Below, piece by piece: positions 35,352 to 43,410 of a stretch of 64,000 nucleotides of DNA (position 1 is its first letter; each line of letters begins with the position of its first letter). This DNA is from CAWFXC01 sp963819735. Lineage in GTDB: Bacteria; Actinomycetota; Acidimicrobiia; IMCC26256; DASPTH01. Made by a program: the position numbers and the translations under genes. The notes beneath the pieces were generated by a model that searched no databases, was not told the DNA's origin, and saw nothing but the letters and a program-made list of their open reading frames with translations. The stretch is from assembly GCA_963819735.1 (NCBI GenBank), contig CAWFXC010000005.1, forward strand, positions 1 to 64,000, given 5' to 3'.

Positions 35352-36199
35352 CGTCGTTTCCTCGATGTCGCTGTAGTGGGAACGGTGGCGACGAACCGGT
35401 AGGCGTCTGCGGCCAGTCGCTGCCAACGTCGCTCGTCCGTCGCCGTAGCGGGGGAATCCAGCGCGATCCACTCCTTCATCTTCTGTCCGGTGCGCGGTTC
35501 GAACGGGCGAGCGAGACCTACGACGGCGAGTCGCGACGCAGCCGTGTCGGGCACCTTGACGACGAGCCGTTCCTTGGACACGAACGTGTAGAGCTTCGCG
35601 TCGACCTTCAGCCCTTCGTTATGGAAGACGCGTTCTAGGGTGACGCCCGGTCTGCCGTGGAGGTGGTTGGCAGCGATCCTTTCGAACAGTTCCGCCGCAG
35701 CTCGGGTGCGTGCTGGATCGGACGTCATGGTGACGCTTCCATGATCCGCTCGGTCTCCAGGGATAATGACGCACCCGCCGCGCCCGCGCTGACGATCGCC
35801 GGCGGCGGCGGAGGCGGTTTTCTGTAGCTGGGCAAGAAAGCGCAACCATCCGGTCGAGTAGCCGTCGCGTCGGCCGTCAGGAAGCCGAGTGTGGTGCAGG
35901 TCGACGCGCGTGCCGTCGCCGCTGTCGGTGAGAATGAACTCGACGCGCGACGAACCGGGTGGGAAGTCGTCGCTGCCGGCCATTCCCCATGACACGACGA
36001 CTCGACGCGGCGGTTCGAGTTCGAGATACCGGCCGCGGATAGCGGCGCCGTTGATGTCGACCGCGAACTCTCCGCCGGCGACGGCGTGCAACTCGGCGTG
36101 CTGGCCCATCCACGCCAGCATTCCTTCGACGGTCACGAGGTGCTCGTACACGACTTCGGCAGGCGCGTCGATGTCAATCGAGGTGGAGAAGTCAGCCAC
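35348..36199 (-). CDS. SRPBCC protein fused to a TfoX_N-like domain
   Basis: About 283 aa from GTG 36199, which overlaps the ArsR stop. Residues 1-140 are an SRPBCC domain (STSIDIDAPAEVVYEHLVTV to GYSTGWLRFLAQLQK). Residues about 165-270 resemble a TfoX N-terminal/MmcQ-type domain (FERIAANHLHGRPGVTLERV then ERLVVKVPDTAASRLAVVGL). The linker between them (AAGDRQRGRGGCVIIPGD) reads like translated spacer, and an ATG at its end begins MTSDPARTRAAAELF. This may be two adjacent genes merged by loss of a stop or a frameshift. Confidence 0.75.
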   Translation of the reverse strand: MADFSTSIDIDAPAEVVYEHLVTVEGMLAWMGQHAELHAVAGGEFAVDINGAAIRGRYLELEPPRRVVVSWGMAGSDDFPPGSSRVEFILTDSGDGTRVDLHHTRLPDGRRDGYSTGWLRFLAQLQKTASAAAGDRQRGRGGCVIIPGDRADHGSVTMTSDPARTRAAAELFERIAANHLHGRPGVTLERVFHNEGLKVDAKLYTFVSKERLVVKVPDTAASRLAVVGLARPFEPRTGQKMKEWIALDSPATATDERRWQRLAADAYRFVATVPTTATSRKRR

Positions 36200-36524
36200 G
36201 TGCCCGCCGCACTGTTGTCTCTGCTGCACGCTTGAGGTTGCCGAGCTGCGTCGGCCAGAATTCGCCGAGGTAGTCATCGACCACGTGCAGACCGTCGGTC
36301 TGCACGGCGTAGAGGTGCTTGGCGCCTTCTCGGCGTTCGGTTACGAGGCCCGCGCCGCGGAGCACAGCCAGGTGATGCGAAATGGCCTGCTGCGACATGT
36401 CGAGGCTTCGGGCGATCTCACCCACAGGCCACTCACCATCACGCACGAGCTCGAGGATCGCTCGTCGATGCTCATCGGCCAGGGCCCGCAGCGCAGAGTC
36501 GAGCCGTGCCGAGCTCGCGGTCAT
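36192..36524 (-). CDS. ArsR-family transcriptional regulator
   Basis: 110 aa. ALRALADEHRRAILELVRDG, then the recognition helix EIARSLDMSQQAISHHLAVL and wing GLVTERREGAKHLYAV. No metal-binding Cys cluster, so probably not metal-sensing. Heads the operon with two SRPBCC proteins, a very common actinobacterial arrangement. Confidence 0.92.
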   Translation of the reverse strand: MTASSARLDSALRALADEHRRAILELVRDGEWPVGEIARSLDMSQQAISHHLAVLRGAGLVTERREGAKHLYAVQTDGLHVVDDYLGEFWPTQLGNLKRAAETTVRRARG

Positions 36525-36559
36525 CGCTCGCTCACGGAGTGGAAGGTCTGCACCAGATC

Positions 36560-36588
36560 ATACAAGCATACGTTTGTACAAGTGTCAA
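36560..36588 (-). promoter_or_regulatory. Promoter and operator of the ArsR-SRPBCC operon
   Basis: On the minus strand TTGACA (36588-36583), a 17-nt spacer and TTGTAT (36565-36560). A dyad TACAA-N7-TTGTA (36561-36577) sits over the -10 and spacer, as expected for repression by the ArsR protein. Confidence 0.55.
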
Positions 36589-36946
36589 CTGGTGAGTGCG
36601 GGAGGCGAGGCGACCTCGACACCGCGCTCGACGCCGCTCGACGCCGCACATGCACTCTGTTTCATCTCCCGACCACCCGACACTGAGTAGAGCGACCTCG
36701 ACGCATGCGCGCCGATCTCGATCGCGTAGTCGACCACGTGACCGACCTGTCCCCGGCCGATCAGGGACTACGCGAGAACCGCCGCCCCGATGGCCGATCA
36801 CCAGTGCGAAGCGGAGCGCAGAACGGCACACGCGGGTCGGTTCGTACGGGCACTGTTCTGCCGCGGATGTCCTGGCGCGTGTCGCGACGGAAGTAGCAGG
36901 GAGGGTGCAGATGTGCGCGCTTCGGTCGCCAACATCGGAGACGCTC

Positions 36947-37237
36947 ATGAGTATCGACGTCGTGGTCAACCTGCACGCGTCAGACGGAAACGCCGAGCTG
37001 TTGGCACCGCTGCTGCTGGAAGGCAGAGACCTGAGTCGACAGGCCGAGGGCTGCGAGGAATTCGAGTGGTTCCGGCGCCAGGACGACCCGAACCGGTTCA
37101 TGTTCATCGAACGGTGGGCATCCCTCGAGTCGCATCACGCCAACATGGCGCAGAACATCGTCGCGACCGGACACTTCGCCAAGATGTTGCCGCTGATGAC
37201 CGGACCGCCGGACAACGGCATCATCGAACGCATGTAA
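36947..37237 (+). CDS. Antibiotic-biosynthesis-monooxygenase (ABM) domain protein
   Basis: 96 aa, a single ferredoxin-like ABM fold: DVVVNLHASDGNAELLAPLL, EGCEEFEWFRRQDDPNRFMF, IERWASLESHHANMAQN. ATG 36947; the open frame upstream has no homology. Such dimers act as cofactor-free monooxygenases or in heme/quinone handling; the role is unknown here. Confidence 0.8.
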   Translation: MSIDVVVNLHASDGNAELLAPLLLEGRDLSRQAEGCEEFEWFRRQDDPNRFMFIERWASLESHHANMAQNIVATGHFAKMLPLMTGPPDNGIIERM

Positions 37238-37335
37238 TGGCAACCTCGGCCAAGTTCACCGTCGCAGCAAGCCGGACGCGCTGCTGCCCGCCGGATTGTC
37301 CCGACGGGCAGCGAGTCGAGTGCCTGGCAGTGTGG

Positions 37336-37779
37336 TTAGGCGGTGGTCCAGGTGCGGTTCAGGAAGTGGTCGATGCGGGCCGGCAGGTTCTGCTTCAGGG
37401 TGTCGGCCTGGGCCTGGGTGATCTTGTTGTTCGTGAGAGCCTTGGTGATCGCAGCGTCGAACTTGGTGACGAGAGCGTCGTGGATTGCTTGTGCGCTCGA
37501 ACCGTGCGCTGCCGCGTATTGCGCGACGGTCTGACCACTCTTCAGCCCGGCTTTCAGGTCCGCCACGGTGGTGTGGGTCTGCTCGAGCACCGTCTTGAAG
37601 GCTGCGCGCCGTTCCCTGCGGGCAAGCAGCCGTTGCGTGCCCTTCGCGGCAGCGCCGTTCGGGGTGGTCGTGGCCTGGCTGGTCGAGTTGGAGGGGGTCG
37701 CGGCGTAAGAGATGCCGGCGCCTCCAACGAGCAGCGTGCCAACGAGAGCTGTCCCTGCCATGAGCTTCTTGACATCCAT
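37336..37779 (-). CDS. Secreted helical protein of unknown function
   Basis: 147 aa. Signal peptide MDVKKLMAGTALVGTLLVGG with cleavage after SYA, a T/S-rich spacer, then helices including TVADLKAGLKSGQTVAQYAA and ITKALTNNKITQAQADTLKQ. The core resembles the GKS/Q-T-hxxhAxxxG element of DUF2680-like exported proteins. A monocistronic secreted protein. Confidence 0.75.
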   Translation of the reverse strand: MDVKKLMAGTALVGTLLVGGAGISYAATPSNSTSQATTTPNGAAAKGTQRLLARRERRAAFKTVLEQTHTTVADLKAGLKSGQTVAQYAAAHGSSAQAIHDALVTKFDAAITKALTNNKITQAQADTLKQNLPARIDHFLNRTWTTA

Positions 37780-38023
37780 CTTAAGTCCTTCCTAGTCCCC
37801 AGCGATCGGAGGTGGCAGTCGGGGGTCGACGTGCTCACAACTGGTTCAACGCACGAAGTGTTAGGAGAACGTGAAGCGACCACCAAGCGTTGACGTCTCC
37901 GCTCACGACGGGTCGCTTCACCAGGCTGTCGGTGCGCGCGTGAGAACCCTGTGCGGCACCCGACCACTACGCAGGCCAGGACGCGCGGTGAATGGAAAGC
38001 TGCGCGTCTCAACGCCGAAAGGG

Positions 38024-38573
38024 TCACGCCGGGGCCGGGTTGGCAGAGGTCTTGAGTGATCGAGCCCCTGGTTTCGGCACCAGGTTGAAGAACAACCAAG
38101 TACCGATCAACGCGACGATCAGGATCCCACCCGCCCATAGCAGGCGCCGGGTCGCGCCATCACGACAGGCATGGTTGATCGAGTTCAATGCGGCGTCGCT
38201 GATCGTGCAACTCGCAGGTTGCCCGTACGATCCAGACGCCGATAAACCAATGGCGCGCGTCGCCTGAACCAACTCCGCCTGGGTCGGGTTTCCGAGCTCG
38301 TTGGCGAGTCGGCAGCCGTCTCGTGGGGAACAGGCTCGACCGATGCTGCGGTCTCGGTGACATCGGTGCAGGATCTTCGGATCTCCGAGTGCGATCCAGA
38401 GGCTCTCCGCAATCGCCGCAGTATCTCGCATCGACGGGATTCTCATGGCCGCGCGAGCAAGCGACACCGGGCCCGAGCAGCGCTACTCCACATTCTCCGC
38501 AGAAGCGGTGCCCGTCTGGGCTCTCGTGGCCGTTCACGCAGCGCGCGGTTCTGAGAAGGGTTCCCGACGTACC
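38024..38573 (-). pseudogene. Zinc-ribbon membrane-anchored protein, frameshifted
   Basis: Minus strand from about 38570: RCVNGHESPDGHRFCGECGV and CSRGHENPVDARYCGDCGEP form a double zinc ribbon. After a frame change near 38400 the last segment reads ATRRLLWAGGILIVALIGTW and LFFNLVPKPG, a C-terminal membrane anchor. The linker coding is unclear and no good start is visible, so it is either frameshifted by decay or by a sequence error. Confidence 0.45.
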
Positions 38574-38930
38574 GGTCGCTGAGTGTTCCGGTCGGCATGA
38601 TCGAGCATCTATATGCACACGAACCTCTCGCGTTGGTTCGCTTAGGCCCCGGTTCGGAGCGTGACGGGCGAGACGATGGTTCTCGACTCGTACCTGCCGA
38701 TGCCGAGCCCTGCCGCGTCCATGGTCGGGAGTCAATCAATGATGGACGGGAACGTTCGGTGGCGCCTGGGGTGCCGTGGAGGGAACGCCCAGAGCGATGA
38801 CATCGGCCATCCGAAGCCGTCCTACCTGCAGCATGTCGCGCTGGCAGGATGGCCAGTTCAACGAGCAACTGCCGTGACCTCACGGGAACCCTGGACCATC
38901 CACACAGCCAAACTGACGGACGGAGATGCG

Positions 38931-39215
38931 ATGAAGCTGAACAAGCAGTTCACTGCAACGTTGCAGAAGAGTCCGAGCAGGGGAGGCTGGACGTACGTGG
39001 TAATGCCGGATTCTGCCGAGTACTTCGGCACGCGAGGACTGATAAAGGTGCGGGGCCGAGTCGACGGCCACCCCTTCCAGAGCTCTTTCATGGCGCTGGG
39101 CGACGGTCGCCACAAGCTGCCGATCAAGGCGGAGCTGCAGGAGGCCATCGCCAAGAAGCCCGGCGAACAGGTACGAGTCGTCCTCGAAGAACGACTCGGG
39201 CGGGAAGGCGACTGA
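38931..39215 (+). CDS. DUF1905-domain protein
   Basis: 94 aa. FTATLQKSPSRGGWTYVVMP, TRGLIKVRGRVDGHPFQSSF, then MALGDGRHKLPIKAELQEAI and the C-terminal V-VVLEERL strand. This is the full small beta-barrel DUF1905 fold, often fused to YdeI but here alone. ATG 38931 is preferred; upstream sequence is not conserved. One-nucleotide overlap with the next gene. Confidence 0.85.
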   Translation: MKLNKQFTATLQKSPSRGGWTYVVMPDSAEYFGTRGLIKVRGRVDGHPFQSSFMALGDGRHKLPIKAELQEAIAKKPGEQVRVVLEERLGREGD

Positions 39216-39571
39216 TGTCCGCGGCTGAGATCGATGCGTACCTGCACCGCTTGGACGAACCGAAGCGATCGACACTCAGTCGTCTGCGCTGCGACATCCT
39301 CGCTCGCCTGCCCGACGCCGAGCAGTGCATCTCGTACGCGGTGCCGGGCTTCAAGGTCAGTGGCAAGGCGATCGCCGGCTTCGCCGCATTCAAGAACCAT
39401 CTGAGCTATCTGCCGCACAGCGGTTCGGTGTTTCCCGAGCTCACCGAGGAACTGGCCGGGTACGTGAAATCCTCCGGAGCGTTGAGGTTTCCCATCGATC
39501 AGCCGCTACCGGCCGAACTCGTCGAGAAGCTCATCGCCGTGCGGTTACGACAGGCTTTCCCGCGAGACTGA
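39215..39571 (+). CDS. DUF1801-domain protein (YdhG/YdeI-like)
   Basis: 118 aa. AAEIDAYLHRLDEPKRSTLS, DAEQCISYAVPGFKVSGKAI, AFKNHLSYLPHSGSVFPELT and ALRFPIDQPLPAELVEKLIA are the family blocks. ATG overlaps the DUF1905 stop (TGATG), so the two are co-translated. Fold related to the iron-chaperone frataxin-like group; function unknown. Confidence 0.88.
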   Translation: MSAAEIDAYLHRLDEPKRSTLSRLRCDILARLPDAEQCISYAVPGFKVSGKAIAGFAAFKNHLSYLPHSGSVFPELTEELAGYVKSSGALRFPIDQPLPAELVEKLIAVRLRQAFPRD

Positions 39572-40374
39572 CCGAGGGTCTCTGGCAGAAACGCAGTCTC
39601 AAGCCCTGCTCACGGTGAAGAACACCTTGGCGCCCCTGTCGATTGCAACTCGACGATCACGAAGCCCACGACCGACATCGAGGCATTCAGCAACGGATAC
39701 GTGGCGCTCTCCACCGTTCCCGCCGGAACCCGGCCCGCTAGCTGATCCTCCTCGCACCATCCTCCAGCACACTCGTTGCAGCGCGACAGAAGCGCCGCCC
39801 CCCAGGCACGGGGGACGACGCTCCAGTCGTGAGGCCCGAGTCGTGGGAGAACTCCGAGACCTGCTGGCCAGAGGGGTCGGCCGTGTGAGCGCTTCCCTTG
39901 AGCAAGACGCGAGCGGCACCCATTACCCGTATTCAGCGTGCTTTCAGCGACCCGCGTCGAGGATCCCGCCGCTAAGGCGACGCCGCAATCGACTCGGCAC
40001 CAGTCGAAGCACCGCGACCGAAAACACAATTCGCGCGCGGTGCTTCGGCGCGTTCGACCGCGACTCGTTGTGTTCTCATCGGAGTTCGTTGTAACTGCGT
40101 GAGCCTCCGCGGTCCAGGAACAACGGCGTAGCGCCCTCCTGCCCGGGCCCGCGGCGGCTCATCATCTCGGACCGTCTCGTCGCCCGATCGGGCTCGATGA
40201 AGTGCAGCGTTCGCGCCGAGCTCCGTACTTACAGAGCCGCGCTGTCGGGGCGCGTCACTCCGCACTCTTGCGCGAGGTGGGTGACAGGTGTCGCCGGACA
40301 CCGGTCCGTGCTCCCGACGGTGAAGCGTTGGGTGGTAAGCGAGCGTCGGTTCTACCCTCGGTTGAGTTGACCGC
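39572..40374. other. 800-bp gene-poor stretch containing repeat copy A
   Basis: No supported gene. It contains one copy of the dispersed hairpin repeat (39931-40055). The remainder has ORFs of random composition. Confidence 0.5.
39931..40055 (+). repeat. Dispersed intergenic hairpin repeat, copy A
   Basis: Begins ATTCAGCGTGCTTTCAGCGA. A conserved central GACTCGGCANCAGT precedes a perfect 12-bp stem: CGAAGCACCGCG (40005-40016) with CGCGGTGCTTCG (40036-40047), 19-nt loop. Relative to copies B and C the G in the left arm is A and the matching C in the right arm is T, a compensatory change that keeps pairing. Confidence 0.7.
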
Positions 40375-40626
40375 ATGGCAGCCACCGACTCGACGAAGGG
40401 GCAACCATTGCGTCACCGATACCACACTGTTCTCGCAGCGATCGGGATAGCGATCTTGGGCGGTGGTGTGGGCTACGCGCTGGCCGATGCGCAGACAAAG
40501 ACAAGGGTCGTTGCTCCTGGACCGGAGGCGACGACCACCGTGCCCGGTCAGGCGTGTCCGACAGTTCCGCCCTCAGCGGGCCCGCCGTCCACGACACCCG
40601 AAGGTGGATTGCGGAAGCTCACCTGA
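40375..40626 (+). CDS. Small membrane-anchored Pro/Thr-rich protein
   Basis: 83 aa. A short basic N-terminus, one hydrophobic segment (TVLAAIGIAILGGGVGYALA), then a T/P-rich tail (GPEATTTVPGQACPTVPPSA). Likely anchored with the tail outside. No domain recognised. Confidence 0.5.
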   Translation: MAATDSTKGQPLRHRYHTVLAAIGIAILGGGVGYALADAQTKTRVVAPGPEATTTVPGQACPTVPPSAGPPSTTPEGGLRKLT

Positions 40627-40783
40627 GCGTTCCCAACAGTCGAGGCCGTCTCACTTCGGTCGGGCTAAAGCCGGGCGCAGAGTTGGCGTAGTAGTCGCAG
40701 TTCCGGTCGGGATGGGTCAGCTCCCGGCCGGTTCTTCGCCGTCGGGGTCAGTTTGTCGTGACCGGGAACAACCCGCGGAGTTC

Positions 40784-40972
40784 CTACTCGCTGTAATCCG
40801 ACGCGTCGGGCGGCGGCGGTGCATTCCCCGGCGCACTCTCGACCGCTTCGAGAACCAAGCACTTCGCTACGAGGTGCCCGTCGGGGAACTCTTCCGCCAA
40901 CCCCGCGAGATAGTCGCTGCCTTCCTCGAGCAGCCCGAGCAACGCTTTGTCTTCTTCGCTCCCATACAGCAC
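40784..40972 (-). CDS. Small acidic hypothetical protein
   Basis: About 62 aa from GTG 40972: LYGSEEDKALLGLLEEGSDY, LAGLAEEFPDGHLVAKCLVL, then a Pro-rich end. The frame stays open upstream (LTPTEGDV), so the N-terminus may be longer. Composition looks coding; function unknown. Confidence 0.45.
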   Translation of the reverse strand: MLYGSEEDKALLGLLEEGSDYLAGLAEEFPDGHLVAKCLVLEAVESAPGNAPPPPDASDYSE

Positions 40973-41030
40973 GTCGCCCTCCGTCGGTGTCAGCGGTGAA
41001 GACGACCGAACCCGAGGCGCGTCGCAGGCG

Positions 41031-41150
41031 ATTCAGAGTGCTTTCAGCGGGCACAGCCAACACTTTTCGAGCCGGGGAGTCACCAACGCGACTCGGCAGC
41101 AGTCGAAGCGCCGCGCTCGACCCACAAGTCCCGCGGCGCTTCGGCGCGCG
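41031..41150 (+). repeat. Dispersed intergenic hairpin repeat, copy B
   Basis: ATTCAGAGTGCTTTCAGCGG at the 5' end, central GACTCGGCAGCAGT, stem CGAAGCGCCGCG (41104-41115) with CGCGGCGCTTCG (41132-41143), 16-nt loop. It ends just after the stop of the ZIP transporter gene, which is on the other strand. Confidence 0.7.
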
Positions 41151-41160
41151 TACAGCCGGC

Positions 41161-42012
41161 TTACGTGCCGGCGGCGACGAGGACCATGTCAGTGGCGAAG
41201 CCGAGGAACAGGCCAGCGAGGATTCCCCAGGTTGCCAGTTCCTTGTGGCCGAGTTTTCGTCCGACGGCGAGGAGTTCGATCACGACGTAGAGGATGGAGC
41301 CCGCAGCAAGCCCGAGGAACGCAGTGAACAGCCACTCGTTGACCCAGGTTTGACCGACGATGGTGCCGACGAAGGTTGGTCCGCCACCGATGAGGCCCAT
41401 GACTCCGAGGAAGGCCCATGACGGCCGGTCGTCTTCGGCGGCGAGGGGTGCAACGATGCCGAATCCTTCGGTGGCGTTGTGGAGTCCGAACCCGACGATG
41501 AGCAGGACCGCGAGCGTGATTTCTCCGGCGGCGGCTGACTGGCCGATGGCGAGGCCTTCGGAGAAGTTGTGGAACCCGATCCCGAGCGCGATGAAGAACG
41601 CGAGACGGTGGGGTTCGGAGAGGCGTGCGATCGGTCCCGCGTGCCGATTCTCGCTGGTGGCGGTAGCGGCGCCGGGTCCTTGGGGTCGGGGTGGGGTGCG
41701 GTTCCGGAGCCACCGGTCGTAGTAAACGAGCGTGACCAGGCCGAGGGTGACGCAGGCGGTGAGGAGTGCGCTGAATCCGATGAATCGCCACCAAGATCCG
41801 CCATGGTTAGTCGCGGCGAGGAGTGAGGTCTCGACGGGTTCGATGCCGGCGGAGAGCACGTCCCACAGCAGGAACAGCAGGATGCCGACCGCGATCGAGT
41901 TCAACAGGGCACGCAGCCCGGCGGGCGGGTTGCGCAGTCGACCGATCGGTAGTCCCAGAAAGATGGTGAACCCGGCAATCGCGCCGAGCACGACGATCTC
42001 CCAGCTGCCCAC
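41161..42012 (-). CDS. ZIP-family divalent metal transporter
   Basis: 283 aa with about eight hydrophobic segments. The ZIP metal-site helices read GIGFHNFSEGLAIGQSAAAG and VGFGLHNATEGFGIVAPLAA, both with the H-N-x-x-E-G motif. A charged loop separates TM3 and TM4. It imports Zn, Mn or Fe across the inner membrane. A DtxR-like box lies 18 bp upstream. Confidence 0.92.
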   Translation of the reverse strand: MGSWEIVVLGAIAGFTIFLGLPIGRLRNPPAGLRALLNSIAVGILLFLLWDVLSAGIEPVETSLLAATNHGGSWWRFIGFSALLTACVTLGLVTLVYYDRWLRNRTPPRPQGPGAATATSENRHAGPIARLSEPHRLAFFIALGIGFHNFSEGLAIGQSAAAGEITLAVLLIVGFGLHNATEGFGIVAPLAAEDDRPSWAFLGVMGLIGGGPTFVGTIVGQTWVNEWLFTAFLGLAAGSILYVVIELLAVGRKLGHKELATWGILAGLFLGFATDMVLVAAGT

Positions 42013-42030
42013 AGCACCGCCCCCCGGTTG

Positions 42031-42049
42031 TTAGGTCCACTTAACCTAA
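42031..42049. promoter_or_regulatory. DtxR/IdeR/MntR-like operator of the ZIP gene
   Basis: TTAGGTCCACTTAACCTAA, a 19-bp dyad with perfect TTAGGT/ACCTAA half-sites. It closely matches the 19-bp DtxR/IdeR consensus TTAGGTTAGSCTAACCTAA in length, half-sites and spacing. It lies 18 bp upstream of the ZIP ATG. Confidence 0.75.
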
Positions 42050-42118
42050 AGGGCGGGAGGATAGAAAGTCCACTCTGAAGCCGAGTTGAAACGTCACGTT
42101 CGACGCCGCGGCGCCTGG

Positions 42119-42240
42119 CTTCAGCATCCTTTCAGCGAGCCTGGTCGACGATCCGGAAGCTGGGGCGTCACCACATGAGCGACCTCGGCATCAGTCGAAG
42201 CGCCGCGACAGCATCCCTTTCCGCGGCGCTTCGACGCGTG
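42119..42240 (+). repeat. Dispersed intergenic hairpin repeat, copy C
   Basis: CTTCAGCATCCTTTCAGCGA at the 5' end, central GACCTCGGCATCAGT, and a 14-bp perfect stem GTCGAAGCGCCGCG (42194-42207) with CGCGGCGCTTCGAC (42222-42235), 14-nt loop. With copy B it brackets the ZIP gene. Confidence 0.7.
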
Positions 42241-42451
42241 ACGGCATGTATCTCACTGTCTGCTCATCCATCGCGACCAACGCTCGCGGGGCTGTGAAGA
42301 CACGAACGTCTTCCGGCGCGTCCGAGGTGCCACAACTGCATCTGTGTGGCGCCTCGGCACGCGCCTGTCCTGCTGCACTCATCTCCGCATCGACGAGCAG
42401 CTCGAGTCTCTCGTGAAACGCAACAGACCACTCGAAGCTGTGCGCCGATCG

Positions 42452-42994
42452 CTAGTAAGGACGTGGAGCGTCCACGTCTGTTTGCCGGTGTGGGCCGCGG
42501 CCAGCAACTTCTCTTGTGGGCAGGAACCCGCTGACGAGGGCGACGAATCCGCCGATCACGGCGAAGTAGAAGCCCGTGTCGAGTACATCACCGAGATTGG
42601 AGCCGGGGAACGCGTCCAGAGCACGATGCAACTGATACGCGTAGAGACCAACCACGATCAGTGTCGCGAGCCCGGCGAAGAGTCGAAGACCAGCGCCCAG
42701 CGGTGCGAGCGTGCCGATGGCCAACAGGATTGCGAGCGGGATCAGCAGGATCAGCAATGACGGGTTCTGTGCGGCGGTGGTGTGGTCCCACAGGAACGCG
42801 ACGGGTACGTCGCTGGGATACACCGAACCGGTCCGCCAGGGCAAGAACATGGCGATGATCACGCCGATCGTTCCGAGCGCTCCGACGATCATGCCCGGAC
42901 CAATCGCCGGTACCCACGACCTGCGCTCCACCACGCGCTGTCGGTCAGCCCGATCGTCGGGAACGGTGTCTACGTGTCGATGAAACATGGTCAT
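42452..42994 (-). CDS. Four-helix membrane protein of unknown function
   Basis: 180 aa from ATG 42994, which has AGGTGG upstream. Four hydrophobic segments including MIVGALGTIGVIIAMFLPWR, NPSLLILLIPLAILLAIGTL and FAVIGGFVALVSGFLP. The FLPW motif after the first helix recurs in many small actinobacterial membrane proteins. It follows csbD by 45 bp in the same direction, so probably shares its SigB-type promoter. Confidence 0.7.
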   Translation of the reverse strand: MTMFHRHVDTVPDDRADRQRVVERRSWVPAIGPGMIVGALGTIGVIIAMFLPWRTGSVYPSDVPVAFLWDHTTAAQNPSLLILLIPLAILLAIGTLAPLGAGLRLFAGLATLIVVGLYAYQLHRALDAFPGSNLGDVLDTGFYFAVIGGFVALVSGFLPTREVAGRGPHRQTDVDAPRPY

Positions 42995-43038
42995 GATGTC
43001 CACCTCCAAAGCACAGCGGAGTTCATGTCAGGTCGGTG

Positions 43039-43212
43039 TTAGCGGAACACGTCCTTGATCTTCTCGCCGGTCTTCTTGACCTTGGCCTTTGCTTGGTCGG
43101 TCTTGCCTTTCGCTTCCAGTTTCCGGTTGCCGGTGGCCTTCCCGGCCGCTTCCTTGGTCTTGCCTTTCGCGGACTGGGCGACGTTGCGCGACTTGTCTCG
43201 TAGTTCACTCAT
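43039..43212 (-). CDS. CsbD-family stress protein
   Basis: 57 aa, too short for standard ORF lists and masked by overlapping frames. MSELRDKSRNVAQSAKGKTK, EAAGKATGNRKLEAKGKTDQ, AKAKVKKTGEKIKDVFR: the typical highly charged Lys/Ala-rich CsbD repeat. GGAGGTGCAGGG lies before the ATG. CsbD is a SigB-dependent general stress protein in Bacillus, and a textbook SigB-type promoter stands upstream here. Confidence 0.85.
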   Translation of the reverse strand: MSELRDKSRNVAQSAKGKTKEAAGKATGNRKLEAKGKTDQAKAKVKKTGEKIKDVFR

Positions 43213-43250
43213 CCCTGCACCTCCGAGATCGTGCGATTGAGGCTGGGGAA

Positions 43251-43275
43251 GTACCCGTCGTCGCGCCGGTCAAAC
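43251..43275 (-). promoter_or_regulatory. SigB-type promoter of csbD
   Basis: On the minus strand GTTT (43275-43272), a 15-nt spacer and GGGTAC (43256-43251), matching the actinobacterial SigB/SigF consensus GTTT-N14-17-GGGTAY at every position. It is 39 nt from the start codon. Confidence 0.75.
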
Positions 43276-43318
43276 CCCACATCCGACCGACGCGTCGGAC
43301 AGTTCGACCGCGGTCGCG

Positions 43319-43344
43319 GATTGACCGCCATGTGGAACGGGTAT
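43319..43344 (+). promoter_or_regulatory. Probable SigB-type promoter of the gene at 43411
   Basis: GATT (43319-43322), a 16-nt spacer and a perfect GGGTAT (43339-43344), 66 bp before the ATG. Divergent from the csbD promoter. Confidence 0.5.
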
Positions 43345-43410
43345 TTCTCGTGCTCGGGAGCCTTTCAGGACCGACCCGAAACGAGCCACCCGACAGCAGG
43401 GAGTATCACC

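Noticed and set aside
42191..42382. 63-aa minus-strand ORF (starts MSAAGQARAEAPHRC)
   Set aside because: Its C-terminal quarter is the hairpin of repeat copy C, no ribosome-binding site is seen and no family is recognised.
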